DNA of 64,000 nt from Natrinema caseinilyticum (GCF_024227435.1 NZ_CP100445.1:3841369-3905368); one strand, 5' to 3'. Counted from the stretch's first letter, positions 1-8,566 are shown. Numbers and translations: made by a program. The notes: generated from the letters alone by a model not told the origin.

Positions 1-1
1 G

Positions 2-1369
2 ATCGACGAGACGTTCGTCGCGGAGCGCACCGAAGGGTTCGAACACCTGCGACGGACGCTCGAGGACTTCGACAAAGCCGCGGCGGCCCAGGAGTGTGGC
101 GTCCCTCTCGAGGATATCGAGCGAGCGGCAGAGAAGTACGCGACGGCGGACAACGCGGCTATCTTCACCGGGATGGGGATGAGCCAGCACGCCTGTGGCG
201 TCGACAACGTCCAAAACGAGATCAATCTGGCGCTGATCACGGGCAACCTCGGACGGCCGGGGACGGGCGTCAACCCGCTGCGCGGACAGAACAACGTTCA
301 GGGTACCTGTGACGTCGGTGCGATGCCGAACGTGTTGCCCGGCTATCAGCTCGTCGACGACGACGCAGCGCGCGAATCCGTCGAGGACGTCTGGGGGTTC
401 GACGTTCCGGACGAGCCCGGACTCACGAACGTCGAGATCACGTCGGAAGCCGGCGAATCCGTCGCGGGGCTGTACGTCATGGGCGAAAATCCGGTGATGA
501 GCGAGCCCGACGCCAACCGCGTCGCCGAACGGCTCGAGGACCTCGAGTTCATGGTCGTTCAGGACATCTTCATGACCGAGACGGCCGCGTACGCCGACGT
601 GATCCTTCCCGCTACCACCTGGGCCGAACGCGGCGGAACGGTCACTAACACGGACCGCCGCGTTCAGCGTATGCGCGGCGTCGAGAAGGTTCACGAGAAC
701 ACGAAACACGATCTCGAAATCCTCCGCGATATCGGGTCCCGGCTCTTCGGTGGCGACGGATTCGACTTCGACGACCCCGAAGCCGTCTTCGAGGAACTCA
801 GGCAGGTCTGTCCGAGTTACCACGGGATGACCTACGACCGACTCGGGACGGAGGGGAGACACTGGCCCTGCTACGAGCCGGGTGACGAGGGCGATCCCTA
901 CCTCTACGAGGAGGCGTTCGACACGGAGAGCGGCCGCGGTCACATCGAGGGGGTCGCCCACCAACCGCCGGCCGAAACGCCCGACGACGACTACCCGCTG
1001 ATCCTCACGACCGCGCGACTCGAGGAACACTACAATACCGGCACGATGAGCACCCGGTCGCCGACGCTCAACCGGCAGACGCCGGAGAATTTCGTCGACG
1101 TCAATCCCGCCGACGCCGAACGCTACGGTATCGCGGACGGTGAGACCGTTCGGCTCCGCTCGCGACGCGGCGAGATCACGCTCGAGGCTCACGTCACCGA
1201 GGACACCAAGGAGGGCGTCGTCTGGACGACGCCGCACTTCGCCGCCGCGTCGGCCAACGTGCTCACGAATCACGTCCTCGACGACCGAGCAAAGATTCCG
1301 GAGTACAAGGCCGCCGCCGCGGAGATCGACGTCGGGATCGAACCCGTCGACGCGAGCACTGACGACTGA
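2..1369 (+). CDS. Formate dehydrogenase-like molybdopterin oxidoreductase, alpha subunit (3' part)
   Basis: The frame is open from base 2, so the N-terminus with the 4Fe-4S and first molybdopterin regions lies outside the window. The visible part resembles the FdhF/NarB family. It has the central signature GMGMSQHACGVDN followed by NLALITGNLGRPGTG and LRGQNNVQGTCD. A PATTWAERGGTVTNTDRR block follows, then a C-terminal dinucleotide-binding domain (about the last 120 residues) with EEHYNTGTMSTRSPTLN and the closing ANVLTNHVLDD. This family oxidises formate or a related substrate at a Mo/W-bis-MGD centre. Whether the substrate is really formate cannot be decided without the active-site residue (Sec/Cys) upstream. 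The next gene is convergent. Confidence 0.9.
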   Translation: MDETFVAERTEGFEHLRRTLEDFDKAAAAQECGVPLEDIERAAEKYATADNAAIFTGMGMSQHACGVDNVQNEINLALITGNLGRPGTGVNPLRGQNNVQGTCDVGAMPNVLPGYQLVDDDAARESVEDVWGFDVPDEPGLTNVEITSEAGESVAGLYVMGENPVMSEPDANRVAERLEDLEFMVVQDIFMTETAAYADVILPATTWAERGGTVTNTDRRVQRMRGVEKVHENTKHDLEILRDIGSRLFGGDGFDFDDPEAVFEELRQVCPSYHGMTYDRLGTEGRHWPCYEPGDEGDPYLYEEAFDTESGRGHIEGVAHQPPAETPDDDYPLILTTARLEEHYNTGTMSTRSPTLNRQTPENFVDVNPADAERYGIADGETVRLRSRRGEITLEAHVTEDTKEGVVWTTPHFAAASANVLTNHVLDDRAKIPEYKAAAAEIDVGIEPVDASTDD

Positions 1370-1591
1370 GCCGCGGCCCGTTCTCAGTCGTCGGCCGCCG
1401 TGTCCGCGTTCACGCCGTCGGCAGTCCGCACTCCCGCCAGTTCGAGCCACGGCGTCACCGACTCCAGGGCGACGTCGAGGCCGGCCAACTCGACGCCATC
1501 GGCGAGAGAGACGTCCAGTGACCTGATCGGCCGATCGTTTCGCCCGTGTGGCTCGTCTTCCGAGGGATCTCGCGCTCCGAGCGGACACGTG

Positions 1592-2476
1592 CTATCGAGC
1601 TCGATCGAGCGTTACGAGGGCAATTCCCGCGATCACGACGACTGCACCGAGGGCCGTGACAGCGCTCGGATATTCGCCGAGCAGGACGGCCGCAAGCAGG
1701 GTCGCACCCAGCGGCTCTCCGAGCCAGGCGACGCTGACAACGACCGACTCGAGGTGCTCGAGGACCCAGTTGCTCACCGTGTGGCCGATGATGCCGGGGC
1801 CGACGGCCAGCCCGACGAAGAGAAGCCACTCGCGGGTCGGATATCCGAGATACGTGTGGCCCTGCACGCCGACCAGGAGAAACAGCGCGACCGTACAGAC
1901 GCCGTAGACGACGGTCACGTACGGGAACAGCGGAACGCGCTGGCGGATCGAGCGGCCGGCTAGCACGTAGCCGGCGACGGTCACCGCACCGAGCACTGCG
2001 AGCGCGTTGCCGTACAGCGTCGCGTCGGAGAGGATCGTCGTTCCTGCGTCGCTGACCGTCATGACGGCCGCGCCGGCGATCGTGACGAGGATACCCAGCA
2101 CCGTTTTCGGGCCGACGCGCTCGCCGAGGAGGAGCCCCGCGCCGACCGCGACGAACAACGGCTGACTCTGGACCAGCGTGACGCTCGCGGCGACGGTCGT
2201 GTGTGCGAGGCTCTCGAACCAGGCCGCGAAGTGGACCGCGAGCGCCGCCCCGGCGACGACAGCACCCCCGAGATCGCGGAGCGAGAGCCGTGCGAACGCC
2301 CCGCGGTGGAAGATGAGCGCGACGGGCGCGACCAGCGCCGTCGTGAAGAGTACACGGTAGAACGCCGCGACCGAACTCGGCGCCACGCTCCACCGGACCA
2401 GGATCGCGCTGGTGCTCGTGGCGAACACGGCGAGGGCGAGCGCGGCGGCGGGCGACACCTCGTGGTCGACGCGCAC
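1592..2476 (-). CDS. DMT-superfamily (EamA) transporter
   Basis: A 294-residue protein made of two repeats of about five hydrophobic helices each, the usual EamA size and build. The second EamA repeat ends with GEPLGATLLAAVLLGEYPS, the loop-helix typical of the family's second half, and the first half has LLLGERVGPKTVLG at the equivalent place. Family members export metabolites or amino acids by proton antiport; the substrate cannot be read from the sequence. It lies 78 bp downstream of the NosL-like gene on the same strand and could be co-transcribed. The chosen ATG puts a hydrophobic helix right after a short N-tail. Confidence 0.85.
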   Translation of the reverse strand: MRVDHEVSPAAALALAVFATSTSAILVRWSVAPSSVAAFYRVLFTTALVAPVALIFHRGAFARLSLRDLGGAVVAGAALAVHFAAWFESLAHTTVAASVTLVQSQPLFVAVGAGLLLGERVGPKTVLGILVTIAGAAVMTVSDAGTTILSDATLYGNALAVLGAVTVAGYVLAGRSIRQRVPLFPYVTVVYGVCTVALFLLVGVQGHTYLGYPTREWLLFVGLAVGPGIIGHTVSNWVLEHLESVVVSVAWLGEPLGATLLAAVLLGEYPSAVTALGAVVVIAGIALVTLDRAR

Positions 2477-2554
2477 AGCTATCGCACTCGCTCGAGCGGT
2501 AAAACGGGTTCCGGAACCGGCCCGGGCGCGCCGGCGGCGGTGGCGGCCGGTCCG

Positions 2555-3145
2555 TTATTCGTCCGGAAGCCGACTGTCGCGGTATATCGACGCGATTTCG
2601 AGGTCGACGTCCTCGAGGCCGACGATGATGTCGTCCTCGGTCAACTCCTCCGCGTCCCACTCCTCGAGAAATGCCAATGCGTCCTCGCGGTCGGCGTACG
2701 GGCGCGGATCGATGCCCATCGGATCGTCGGCGGCCTCCTTGTCGGTTATGAGGACGAAGTGGGCCGCGGTCGCGTCGATGAGCTCTTCGGTTTCGTAGTC
2801 GGTCGTCCACGCGCCGGCGATCGGCGACTCCGGCGTCGACGATACCGTATACGCGAACAGACAGCCCGGCGAATCGAACACCGCCGCCAACCCGTTTTCG
2901 TGAACGAGTTGGCCCTTCCCGAAGTACTTGGTCGCTGGCATGTTACAGACCGCACACCGGTGTCCCTCGGGGAACGCGAACGGTCCTTCGTCGACGTTCT
3001 CGATCGTGGGCTCGTACACCTGTGGTTGTGTTTCGCCGTCGTCTTCTGGCTGCTCGCCCCCGAGGCAGCCAGCGAAACCGGCGGCCAGCCCCACCCCGAG
3101 CGAACACAGAAGTCCCCGGCGCTCCAGCCCGTTGCGGTCGGTCAT
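2555..3145 (-). CDS. NosL-like copper-binding Tat lipoprotein
   Basis: 196 residues from the ATG at 3145. The start is chosen because it is followed directly by a twin-arginine-like signal (ERRGLLCSLG) and a lipobox ending at Cys27 (GFAGC), so the protein is probably exported by Tat and lipid-anchored. The NosL signature region is HRCAVCNMPATKYFGK (Cys64, Cys67, Met69), corresponding to the CxxCxM copper site that supplies Cu(I) to nitrous oxide reductase in denitrifiers. No nosZ or other nos gene lies nearby, so a general role in copper delivery or sensing outside the membrane is as likely. An upstream ATG would add an unrelated 62-residue tail and is rejected. Confidence 0.82.
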   Translation of the reverse strand: MTDRNGLERRGLLCSLGVGLAAGFAGCLGGEQPEDDGETQPQVYEPTIENVDEGPFAFPEGHRCAVCNMPATKYFGKGQLVHENGLAAVFDSPGCLFAYTVSSTPESPIAGAWTTDYETEELIDATAAHFVLITDKEAADDPMGIDPRPYADREDALAFLEEWDAEELTEDDIIVGLEDVDLEIASIYRDSRLPDE

Positions 3146-3248
3146 ACGCGACGCTACCGGTGCGACGGTCAAAACGATCTTGGTACACCCATCGAACGCC
3201 CGCGATGAAATCTGAACGGACCGACCTCCGGGGACCCGTCGCAATCGG

Positions 3249-3728
3249 TCACTCGAGTCGCGCTTTCGCGAGCCGATGGCGGGCCCGGAACATGGCCTCG
3301 AAGCCGATCCGAGAGAGCGGCGCGATCGCATCGCCGATCCCGCCCAGCGGGAGTTCGTAGGTGACCCGATCTCGAACGACGGTTCGGTCGTCGTCGGCGT
3401 AGAAGGCGTGCGTGTGCTCCCACCGGTCGAACGGCCCGTGGACCATCTCGTCGCGAAAGTACGCGGACCCCTCGTGGCGCTCGCGGTCAGTGATCACCGA
3501 CGTCCAGTGCTGGCGCGGTCCGACTCCGAAGGGGCGGATCGACAGCGCGACCTCCGAACCCGGCTCGAGAACGTCCGGAGACGGCTCGCCGTCGGGACCG
3601 ATCACGCGCTCGACGCGCAGGTGCATCCAATCGGGTGTGACCGCCTCGAGGCCGGAAATCCGCGAGTTGAACTCCCAGACGTCTTCGAACGGCGAGTCGA
3701 CCGTCGTTTCACGTTCGTACGTGGGCAT
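3249..3728 (-). CDS. SRPBCC (START-like) family protein
   Basis: 159 residues beginning MPTYERETTVDSPFEDVWEF, the N-terminal strand plus VWEF helix of the polyketide cyclase/SRPBCC fold. A bulky central strand region (EHTHAFYADDD) and a C-terminal helix (FEAMFRARHRLAKARL) follow. Such proteins enclose a hydrophobic ligand; members close to this one are called cyclase/dehydrase-like or YgaP-like, but the ligand is unknown. It lies 220 bp downstream of the Lrp gene on the same strand. Two perfect inverted repeats occupy that gap, so it may be separately regulated. Confidence 0.8.
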   Translation of the reverse strand: MPTYERETTVDSPFEDVWEFNSRISGLEAVTPDWMHLRVERVIGPDGEPSPDVLEPGSEVALSIRPFGVGPRQHWTSVITDRERHEGSAYFRDEMVHGPFDRWEHTHAFYADDDRTVVRDRVTYELPLGGIGDAIAPLSRIGFEAMFRARHRLAKARLE

Positions 3729-3804
3729 GGATCGACTGGCCCTACGGTGGCGAGCGTCAAAACGTCGGTCCCGACGGAACGACCCGTGGATACTGCGCTC
3801 CCGA

Positions 3805-3825
3805 CAGACACCGATCCGGTGTCTG
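3805..3825. promoter_or_regulatory. Perfect 9-bp inverted repeat upstream of the SRPBCC gene
   Basis: CAGACACCG at 3805-3813 is followed by a 3-base loop and its exact reverse complement at 3817-3825. It lies 77 bp upstream of the SRPBCC start. It could be a regulator-binding operator or an RNA hairpin; there is no poly-T tract for a classic terminator. Confidence 0.4.
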
Positions 3826-3859
3826 CAAACGCGTTCGTCAGATGCGATCTCGCGGGCTA

Positions 3860-3874
3860 TCAGACGCGGTCTGA
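3860..3874. promoter_or_regulatory. Second perfect inverted repeat in the Lrp-SRPBCC gap
   Basis: TCAGAC-GCG-GTCTGA forms a 6-bp stem with a 3-base loop, 75 bp after the stop of the Lrp gene. It shares the half-site CAGAC with the 3805-3825 repeat, which suggests that both are sites for the same protein rather than chance hairpins. Confidence 0.35.
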
Positions 3875-3949
3875 CGACGTCGTGAAAGCGGCAAGTTCCA
3901 CATCACGGGGCGGACGGTATCAGCCGTGAACAAGGAGGGCGGGGAGAAA

Positions 3950-4378
3950 TCACTTCAGGCGCTCTTGCAGAAACGACGGATGGGCCGCGGTGACGCCGTC
4001 TATCTCGAGGAGTTCGTCGGCGATGATTTCCCCCAGCGAATCGCCGTCCTCGGCGCGAACTTCGGCCATCAGCATGTGATCACCGCTGGAGCTGTACAGT
4101 GCCTCGACCTCCTCGAGTTCCTTGATCGCCTGCGTCGCCTCGACGTAGCGTTCGCTCGCGACGTCGAGTCCGACCAGGGCGATGGTCTGACTCGAGAGCT
4201 TCTTCGGGTCGATGTCGGCGGAATAGCCGACGATGACCCCTTCCTCTTCGAGTTGATTGATGTACTTTCGCACCGTGGGTTTCGAGACGCTAGCCCGCTC
4301 GGCGATCTCGGCGTAGGACGCCTGTGCGTCCTCCTCGAGGACCTCGAGGATACGATCTTCCGTCGCCTGAGTACTCAT
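3950..4378 (-). CDS. Lrp/AsnC-family transcriptional regulator
   Basis: 142 residues from the ATG at 4378. An N-terminal winged helix-turn-helix (ASYAEIAERASVSKPTVRKY, about residues 16-40) is followed by a RAM ligand-binding domain (about 65-140, with VGLDVASE and the sensor loop SSSGDHMLMAEV). The start is supported by an AT-rich TATA-like stretch (4402-4418) about 25-40 bp upstream. Upstream in-frame ATGs would translate that promoter. The gene ends the run of minus-strand genes headed by the 2-oxoacid oxidoreductase and probably controls it in response to an amino acid or redox metabolite. This link is inferred from position only. Confidence 0.88.
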   Translation of the reverse strand: MSTQATEDRILEVLEEDAQASYAEIAERASVSKPTVRKYINQLEEEGVIVGYSADIDPKKLSSQTIALVGLDVASERYVEATQAIKELEEVEALYSSSGDHMLMAEVRAEDGDSLGEIIADELLEIDGVTAAHPSFLQERLK

Positions 4379-4401
4379 ATGAGTATGTTTTGCTCCGGCG
4401 G

Positions 4402-4418
4402 AAAAATATCTTTTGTAT
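4402..4418 (-). promoter_or_regulatory. TATA-like promoter of the Lrp gene
   Basis: Read on the minus strand the segment is TATACAAAAGATATTTTT, with an AT-rich core 24-35 bp before the ATG. That spacing fits a leaderless haloarchaeal transcript. Confidence 0.45.
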
Positions 4419-4572
4419 ACGAAAACGACGGATATCCGACCGGATGAGGCGCGGTCCGTAACCGTCGGAACGCATCGCCGAGACGAACGGGCGACCCACC
4501 ACTTCCGGCCTCGATCGGCGCGGTCACAGCGCCCACGACGGTGATAAACGCCGCGTCCGTGCCGCGCTGCGT

Positions 4573-5508
4573 TCAGGTGTGTCGGTCGAGGAGGTCGTAG
4601 CTGCGTTCCCACTCCGCGTCGTCGTCGAAGTAGCGCTCGGCCAGCGGCTCGTCCGGCATCTCACCGACGGCGGCTTTCTCCTGCTGATACGACGGGCGGT
4701 CCTCGTCGACGTAGTATCGCCCCGTCAGGACGGTCCCCTCGTTGAGCACGTCCTCGGTTTCGTGCATCATTTCGGCGGCTTCACGACGATCGGTCACGTC
4801 GAAGTCGTAGTCGTCGGACTCCTGTACGTCGATGTAGGGGACGTACTGTCGAGCGTCCTTGTTCCAGGTCGGACACTGGGTGAGGAAGTCGATGTGGGCG
4901 AAGCCGTCGTGTTCGATGGCCTCTTTGATGATCTCTTTGGCCTGGTTCGGGTTGACCGCCGCAGTGCGGGCGATGTAGCTCGCGCCGGCGTTCAGGGACA
5001 GCGACAGCGGCCGGAGCGGCGTCTTCGCGCTGCCGGACGGTTGGGTCTTGGACTTGTGGCCCTTCGGACTCGTCGGCGAGGTCTGGCCCTTGGTCAGGCC
5101 GAAGATCTCGTTGTTGAACACGATGTACGTCATGTCGTGGTTCTCGCGGGCCGAGTGGATGAAGTGGTTCCCGCCGATCCCGTAGCCGTCGCCGTCGCCT
5201 CCGGCGGCGATGACCTCGAGGTCGGTGTTCGCCAGTTTGGCCGCCCGAGCGACGGGCAGCGAGCGCCCGTGAATCGTGTGGAATCCGTAGGTGTCCAGGT
5301 AGCTATTCAGTTTGCCGGAACAGCCGATCCCGGTGACGGTCAGCACCTCTTCGGGCGTCTTGCCGACTTCCGGCAGGGCCTGTTTCAGCGCCTTCAGGAC
5401 GCCGAAGTCGCCACAGCCGGGACACCAGGTCGGCTGGGGTTCGACGCCGGGGGTAAACTCGTCCCGGTCGATCTCCCGTTCCTCTCCGATCGCGTTGAAT
5501 GCACTCAT
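4573..5508 (-). CDS. porB: 2-oxoacid:ferredoxin oxidoreductase, beta (TPP) subunit
   Basis: 311 residues, the usual haloarchaeal size. It carries the cysteine motif WCPGCGDFG (28-36), a further Cys in GIGCSGK (61-66), and the thiamine pyrophosphate motif GDGDGYGIGGNH (104-115) ending in NN (132-133), followed by GLTKGQTSP. With the alpha subunit it oxidatively decarboxylates a 2-oxoacid to acyl-CoA and reduces ferredoxin, the archaeal replacement for pyruvate dehydrogenase. Subunit sizes (634 + 311) resemble the enzyme named PorAB in Halobacterium rather than the shorter KorAB, so pyruvate is the more likely substrate. 2-oxoglutarate or branched-chain acids are not excluded. The start lies 3 bases beyond the alpha stop. 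Confidence 0.93.
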   Translation of the reverse strand: MSAFNAIGEEREIDRDEFTPGVEPQPTWCPGCGDFGVLKALKQALPEVGKTPEEVLTVTGIGCSGKLNSYLDTYGFHTIHGRSLPVARAAKLANTDLEVIAAGGDGDGYGIGGNHFIHSARENHDMTYIVFNNEIFGLTKGQTSPTSPKGHKSKTQPSGSAKTPLRPLSLSLNAGASYIARTAAVNPNQAKEIIKEAIEHDGFAHIDFLTQCPTWNKDARQYVPYIDVQESDDYDFDVTDRREAAEMMHETEDVLNEGTVLTGRYYVDEDRPSYQQEKAAVGEMPDEPLAERYFDDDAEWERSYDLLDRHT

Positions 5509-5511
5509 ATG

Positions 5512-7416
5512 TTAGTCACCTGTTGCGGGTTCGATCCGTACCTGTGCGGTCGGTTGGCGGTCCTCCTCTGCGAGGTTGACCTCGTAGCCCTCGACGATCT
5601 CGGCGGGTTCGAAGGGTTCGCCGTTGTACTTCAGCAGGCTGGTCATCTCGTCGCCGAACCGACCGAGTTCCTTCTGAATCAGACCGCGGAACTGCGCGGT
5701 GGCGTTCATCTCGACGACCATCGCCTCGTCGACGCGCTCTAGGAACTCCGTCACTTCGGTTTCCGGGAACGGCATCATGTCGGAGACGCCGAGTCCCGCG
5801 ACGGAGTGGCCGTTCTCGTTCAGTCGTTCGACGGCTTCGCGGACGGCGCCCTGGCTCGAGCCCCAGGTGATGACGCCGTACTCGGCGTTTTCGTCGCCGA
5901 AGGTGGTCTGATTGGAGGCGTGTTCCGCCTCGAGTTCCTCGCGGATGTGCTCGAGCTTTTCGAGCCGGCGCTCCATCTGGAAGACGCGGTTGTCGGGGTC
6001 CTCACTGATGTGTCCGACCGGGCTGTGTTCGTTGCCGGTCGCGAGGAAGCGCCCGCCTTTCTGGCCGGGGAGCGAGCGCGGACTGACTCCGTTTTCGGCG
6101 TCGTCGTAGTTGAACCGTCTGAATTTCCCGCTCGCGTCGTGGGCGGCCTCCCGGAGTTCGTCTTCGGTCAACGTCGAGCCCAGATCCGGCTGTGGCTCGC
6201 GGTCGAAGAATTCGACGTCGACGTTGGTGTTCTCCCCCGAGAGCTTCTGGTCGTAGATGACGATCGCTGGAATCTGGTAGTCCCAGGCGATTTTGAACGC
6301 GAGTCTGGTCTGGTCGTAGGCCTCCTCGACGTTCCCGGGCGCGAAGACGACCCGCGAGGAGTCGCCCTGGCTCGTATAGAGTACGTGTTCGAGGTCGCCC
6401 TGTTCGGGTTTCGTCGGCATTCCCGTCGAGGGTCCGGCCCGCATCGACTCGACGAGGACGATGGGCGTTTCGGTCATCTCGGCGAGACCGAGCGGTTCGG
6501 ACATCAGGGCGAAGCCGCCGCCCGACGAACCGGACATGGCCTTCGCGCCGGCGTGGCTCGCACCGACCGCGAGCGCCGCCGCGGCGATCTCGTCTTCGAC
6601 CTGCTCGGAGACGCCGCCCATGTCGGGGAAGTTCTGGCTGAGGATGGTGAACACGTCCGTCCACGGTGTCATCGGGTAGCCGGCGATGAACCGACAGCCG
6701 GCGTCGATCGCGCCGTAGGCGATCGCGTTCGATCCCGACAGCAGTGCCTGCTCGGTGTCGTGAGAGCCCTCGGGCGCGCGCAGTTCGTGGTCGAAGTCGT
6801 ACTCCTCGTTGATCGTGTCGTAGGCCTCGTGGAGAATCTCGAGGTTCGCCTCGAGGACGTCCCCACTCATGGCGTCTTCCATCAGGTCCTCGATGTGGTC
6901 GAGGTCCATCTCGAGCAGCGCCGCCGTGACGCCGACGCCCGCGGTGTTTCGCATGACCTCCCGGCCGTACTCCCGCGCGAGCGACCGGAGGTCGAGCGGG
7001 AACACGTGCCAGTCGTTCTCCTCGGCGCGGGCCTCCAGTTCGATGTCCGCGACGTCCTCCTCGCTGATGAGGCCCTCGTCGTAGACGATGATTCCGCCCT
7101 CGCGGAGATCGTCGAGATTCTCCGAGAGGGGCTTGATCTCTTCGTTCCCGTAGTAGGCCTCTTCCTGCGGGTTCCGGGCGAACGAGTCGCCCAGTGCGAG
7201 CAGGAAGTTGTAGCCGTCCCCGCGTGACTGTACCTCGTGGTCTGCGGCCCGAATCTCGACGTAGGTGTGGCCGCCGCGAATTCGCGACGGATAGTGCCGG
7301 TGGGTGAATACGTCGAGTCCCGAGCGCATCAGCGCCTTGGCGAAATTCTGGCTCGTCGAGTCGATTCCGTCGCCGGAACCACCTGCGATTCGCCAGATAA
7401 GTTCATCGCTACTCAT
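5512..7416 (-). CDS. porA: 2-oxoacid:ferredoxin oxidoreductase, fused gamma-alpha subunit
   Basis: 634 residues. The N-terminal gamma domain (about 1-190) opens with WRIAGGSGDGIDSTSQNFAK and contains YPSRIRGGHTYVEI. The alpha domain (about 200-450) starts near SGSNAIAYGAIDAGCRF, with the pyrimidine-binding block YPMTPWTDVF and MSGSSGGGFALMSEPLGLAEM. A C-terminal transketolase-like domain (about 480-610) includes VITWGSSQGAVREAVERL. This gamma-alpha fusion is normal in haloarchaea. The gene is first in a two-gene operon with the beta subunit. A 313-bp AT-rich gap separates it from the divergent OsmC fusion gene. Confidence 0.93.
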   Translation of the reverse strand: MSSDELIWRIAGGSGDGIDSTSQNFAKALMRSGLDVFTHRHYPSRIRGGHTYVEIRAADHEVQSRGDGYNFLLALGDSFARNPQEEAYYGNEEIKPLSENLDDLREGGIIVYDEGLISEEDVADIELEARAEENDWHVFPLDLRSLAREYGREVMRNTAGVGVTAALLEMDLDHIEDLMEDAMSGDVLEANLEILHEAYDTINEEYDFDHELRAPEGSHDTEQALLSGSNAIAYGAIDAGCRFIAGYPMTPWTDVFTILSQNFPDMGGVSEQVEDEIAAAALAVGASHAGAKAMSGSSGGGFALMSEPLGLAEMTETPIVLVESMRAGPSTGMPTKPEQGDLEHVLYTSQGDSSRVVFAPGNVEEAYDQTRLAFKIAWDYQIPAIVIYDQKLSGENTNVDVEFFDREPQPDLGSTLTEDELREAAHDASGKFRRFNYDDAENGVSPRSLPGQKGGRFLATGNEHSPVGHISEDPDNRVFQMERRLEKLEHIREELEAEHASNQTTFGDENAEYGVITWGSSQGAVREAVERLNENGHSVAGLGVSDMMPFPETEVTEFLERVDEAMVVEMNATAQFRGLIQKELGRFGDEMTSLLKYNGEPFEPAEIVEGYEVNLAEEDRQPTAQVRIEPATGD

Positions 7417-7729
7417 AGGTGATCAGTGGCCAGTGGCCAACCGTATTCGAAATTTGCCCCACGTTGCCTAAAGACTTTGCTATAGATTACCAAGGATCTT
7501 TCGTGAAGAATGGACATCCATTGAAGAATATGTGTGAACAATCATTATTATCCAAGGAAAACGAGTTTATAATTGTCCACATTCGTTCGAGCATTTCCGT
7601 TCCGAATAGCAGGGTGGGCCGTCGAAACCGTTCCGCGCGAGCCGTCGAATGCGGTCGTCCGTTCCTGTCCCCGACCGTCGGTTCCGAGAGGCACATCCCT
7701 TTTACCCCCTGTACGCGCTACGAACTCAC
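7417..7729. promoter_or_regulatory. Divergent AT-rich control region between porA and the OsmC fusion gene
   Basis: This 313-bp gap is much richer in A/T than the flanking genes (about 7450-7580). It contains the inverted repeat AATGGA-CA-TCCATT at 7509-7522, itself flanked by two GAAGAAT copies. A CTTTTACC box at 7698-7705 stands about 27 bp before the plus-strand ATG at 7730 and is its likely TATA element. An AT-rich stretch near 7443-7455 is correctly placed for porA. No coding signal is seen inside. Confidence 0.5.
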
Positions 7730-8566
7730 ATGGGCTACATCGTCCGAATGCCGGCGCTCGGTCCCGAGACGAAACGCGGGACCCTCCTCGAGTGGACGGT
7801 ACTCGAGGGGGAGTCGGTTTCAACGGGAGAGGCGATCGCCGACGTGGCAACCGAGCCGGACGTGGAACCCGAACCGCAATCGGATGCGGAATCGGGCTCA
7901 CGCGTCGGAGTGGTCGAGGCACGCGCCGGTGGCGTTCTGCGTCGGACGTATCTCGAGGGCGGCGAATCGGTGCCGCCCGGGACCCCGATCGGCATCGTCG
8001 CGCCGACTGCGAACACCATCGAGGACCTCGAAGCGGAGGCGGCGACCGACCTCGAAGCGGCCGCCGAGCGCGTCGAGAACCCGTGGCCGTCGCCCGCAGA
8101 AAGCGGTACGGGCGCAGCCGCCCGCACAGTCGAGACCGGGACAGCCCGTCGGGGTGAACACGAGATGCCCGGACGGTCGGTCTCCGCGACGAACGCCGAG
8201 GGGATGCGGGGGCACATCGAGGCCGGCTCCTTCGAGTGGGCGTTCGACGAACCGGAATTGAGCGGCGGCACCGAAACCGGTCCGACCCCGGTCGACGTCT
8301 TCCTCGGTGGGCTCGCAGCGTGTCTCTCGCTCAGCACCAGGTACCAGGCGACGAAACGTGACGCGTCGGTCGACGAGATTCGGGTCGACGTCGACGCAGC
8401 GCCGGAGCGCGGCTCCGTCGAGCGGATCGACGCGACGATCCGGATCGACGCCGACGAGGACGACGAGACGGTCGAACACATCGTCACCCTCGCCGAACGG
8501 GGCTGTCACGTTTCACAACTCCTTCGAGACGACCTGTCGCTGACGCTCGCCTGGGAACGGCGTTGA
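7730..8566 (+). CDS. Lipoyl-like domain fused to an OsmC-family protein
   Basis: 278 residues from the ATG at 7730, with a TATA-like box 27 bp upstream. Residues 3-91 read like a biotinyl/lipoyl-attachment domain: MPALGPETKRGTLLEW, GESVSTGEAIADV, then GGVLRRTYLEGGESVPPGTPIGIV. Where the modified lysine (ETDKA type) should be there is an inserted acidic/Pro segment (about 43-58) and no lysine. A linker (about 92-148) leads to an OsmC domain (150-276) with two family cysteines, Cys198 in GLAACLS and Cys259 in RGCHVSQLL. OsmC proteins reduce organic hydroperoxides. The first domain probably acts as a binding or assembly module rather than a cofactor carrier. Confidence 0.82.
   Translation: MGYIVRMPALGPETKRGTLLEWTVLEGESVSTGEAIADVATEPDVEPEPQSDAESGSRVGVVEARAGGVLRRTYLEGGESVPPGTPIGIVAPTANTIEDLEAEAATDLEAAAERVENPWPSPAESGTGAAARTVETGTARRGEHEMPGRSVSATNAEGMRGHIEAGSFEWAFDEPELSGGTETGPTPVDVFLGGLAACLSLSTRYQATKRDASVDEIRVDVDAAPERGSVERIDATIRIDADEDDETVEHIVTLAERGCHVSQLLRDDLSLTLAWERR

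Noticed and set aside
1384-1560. Minus-strand frame ending RPIRSLDVSLADGVELAGL with a natural-looking acidic tail
   Set aside because: It looks protein-like but has no ATG or GTG between the preceding in-frame stop near 1612 and the readable part. At most a relic after the DMT gene.
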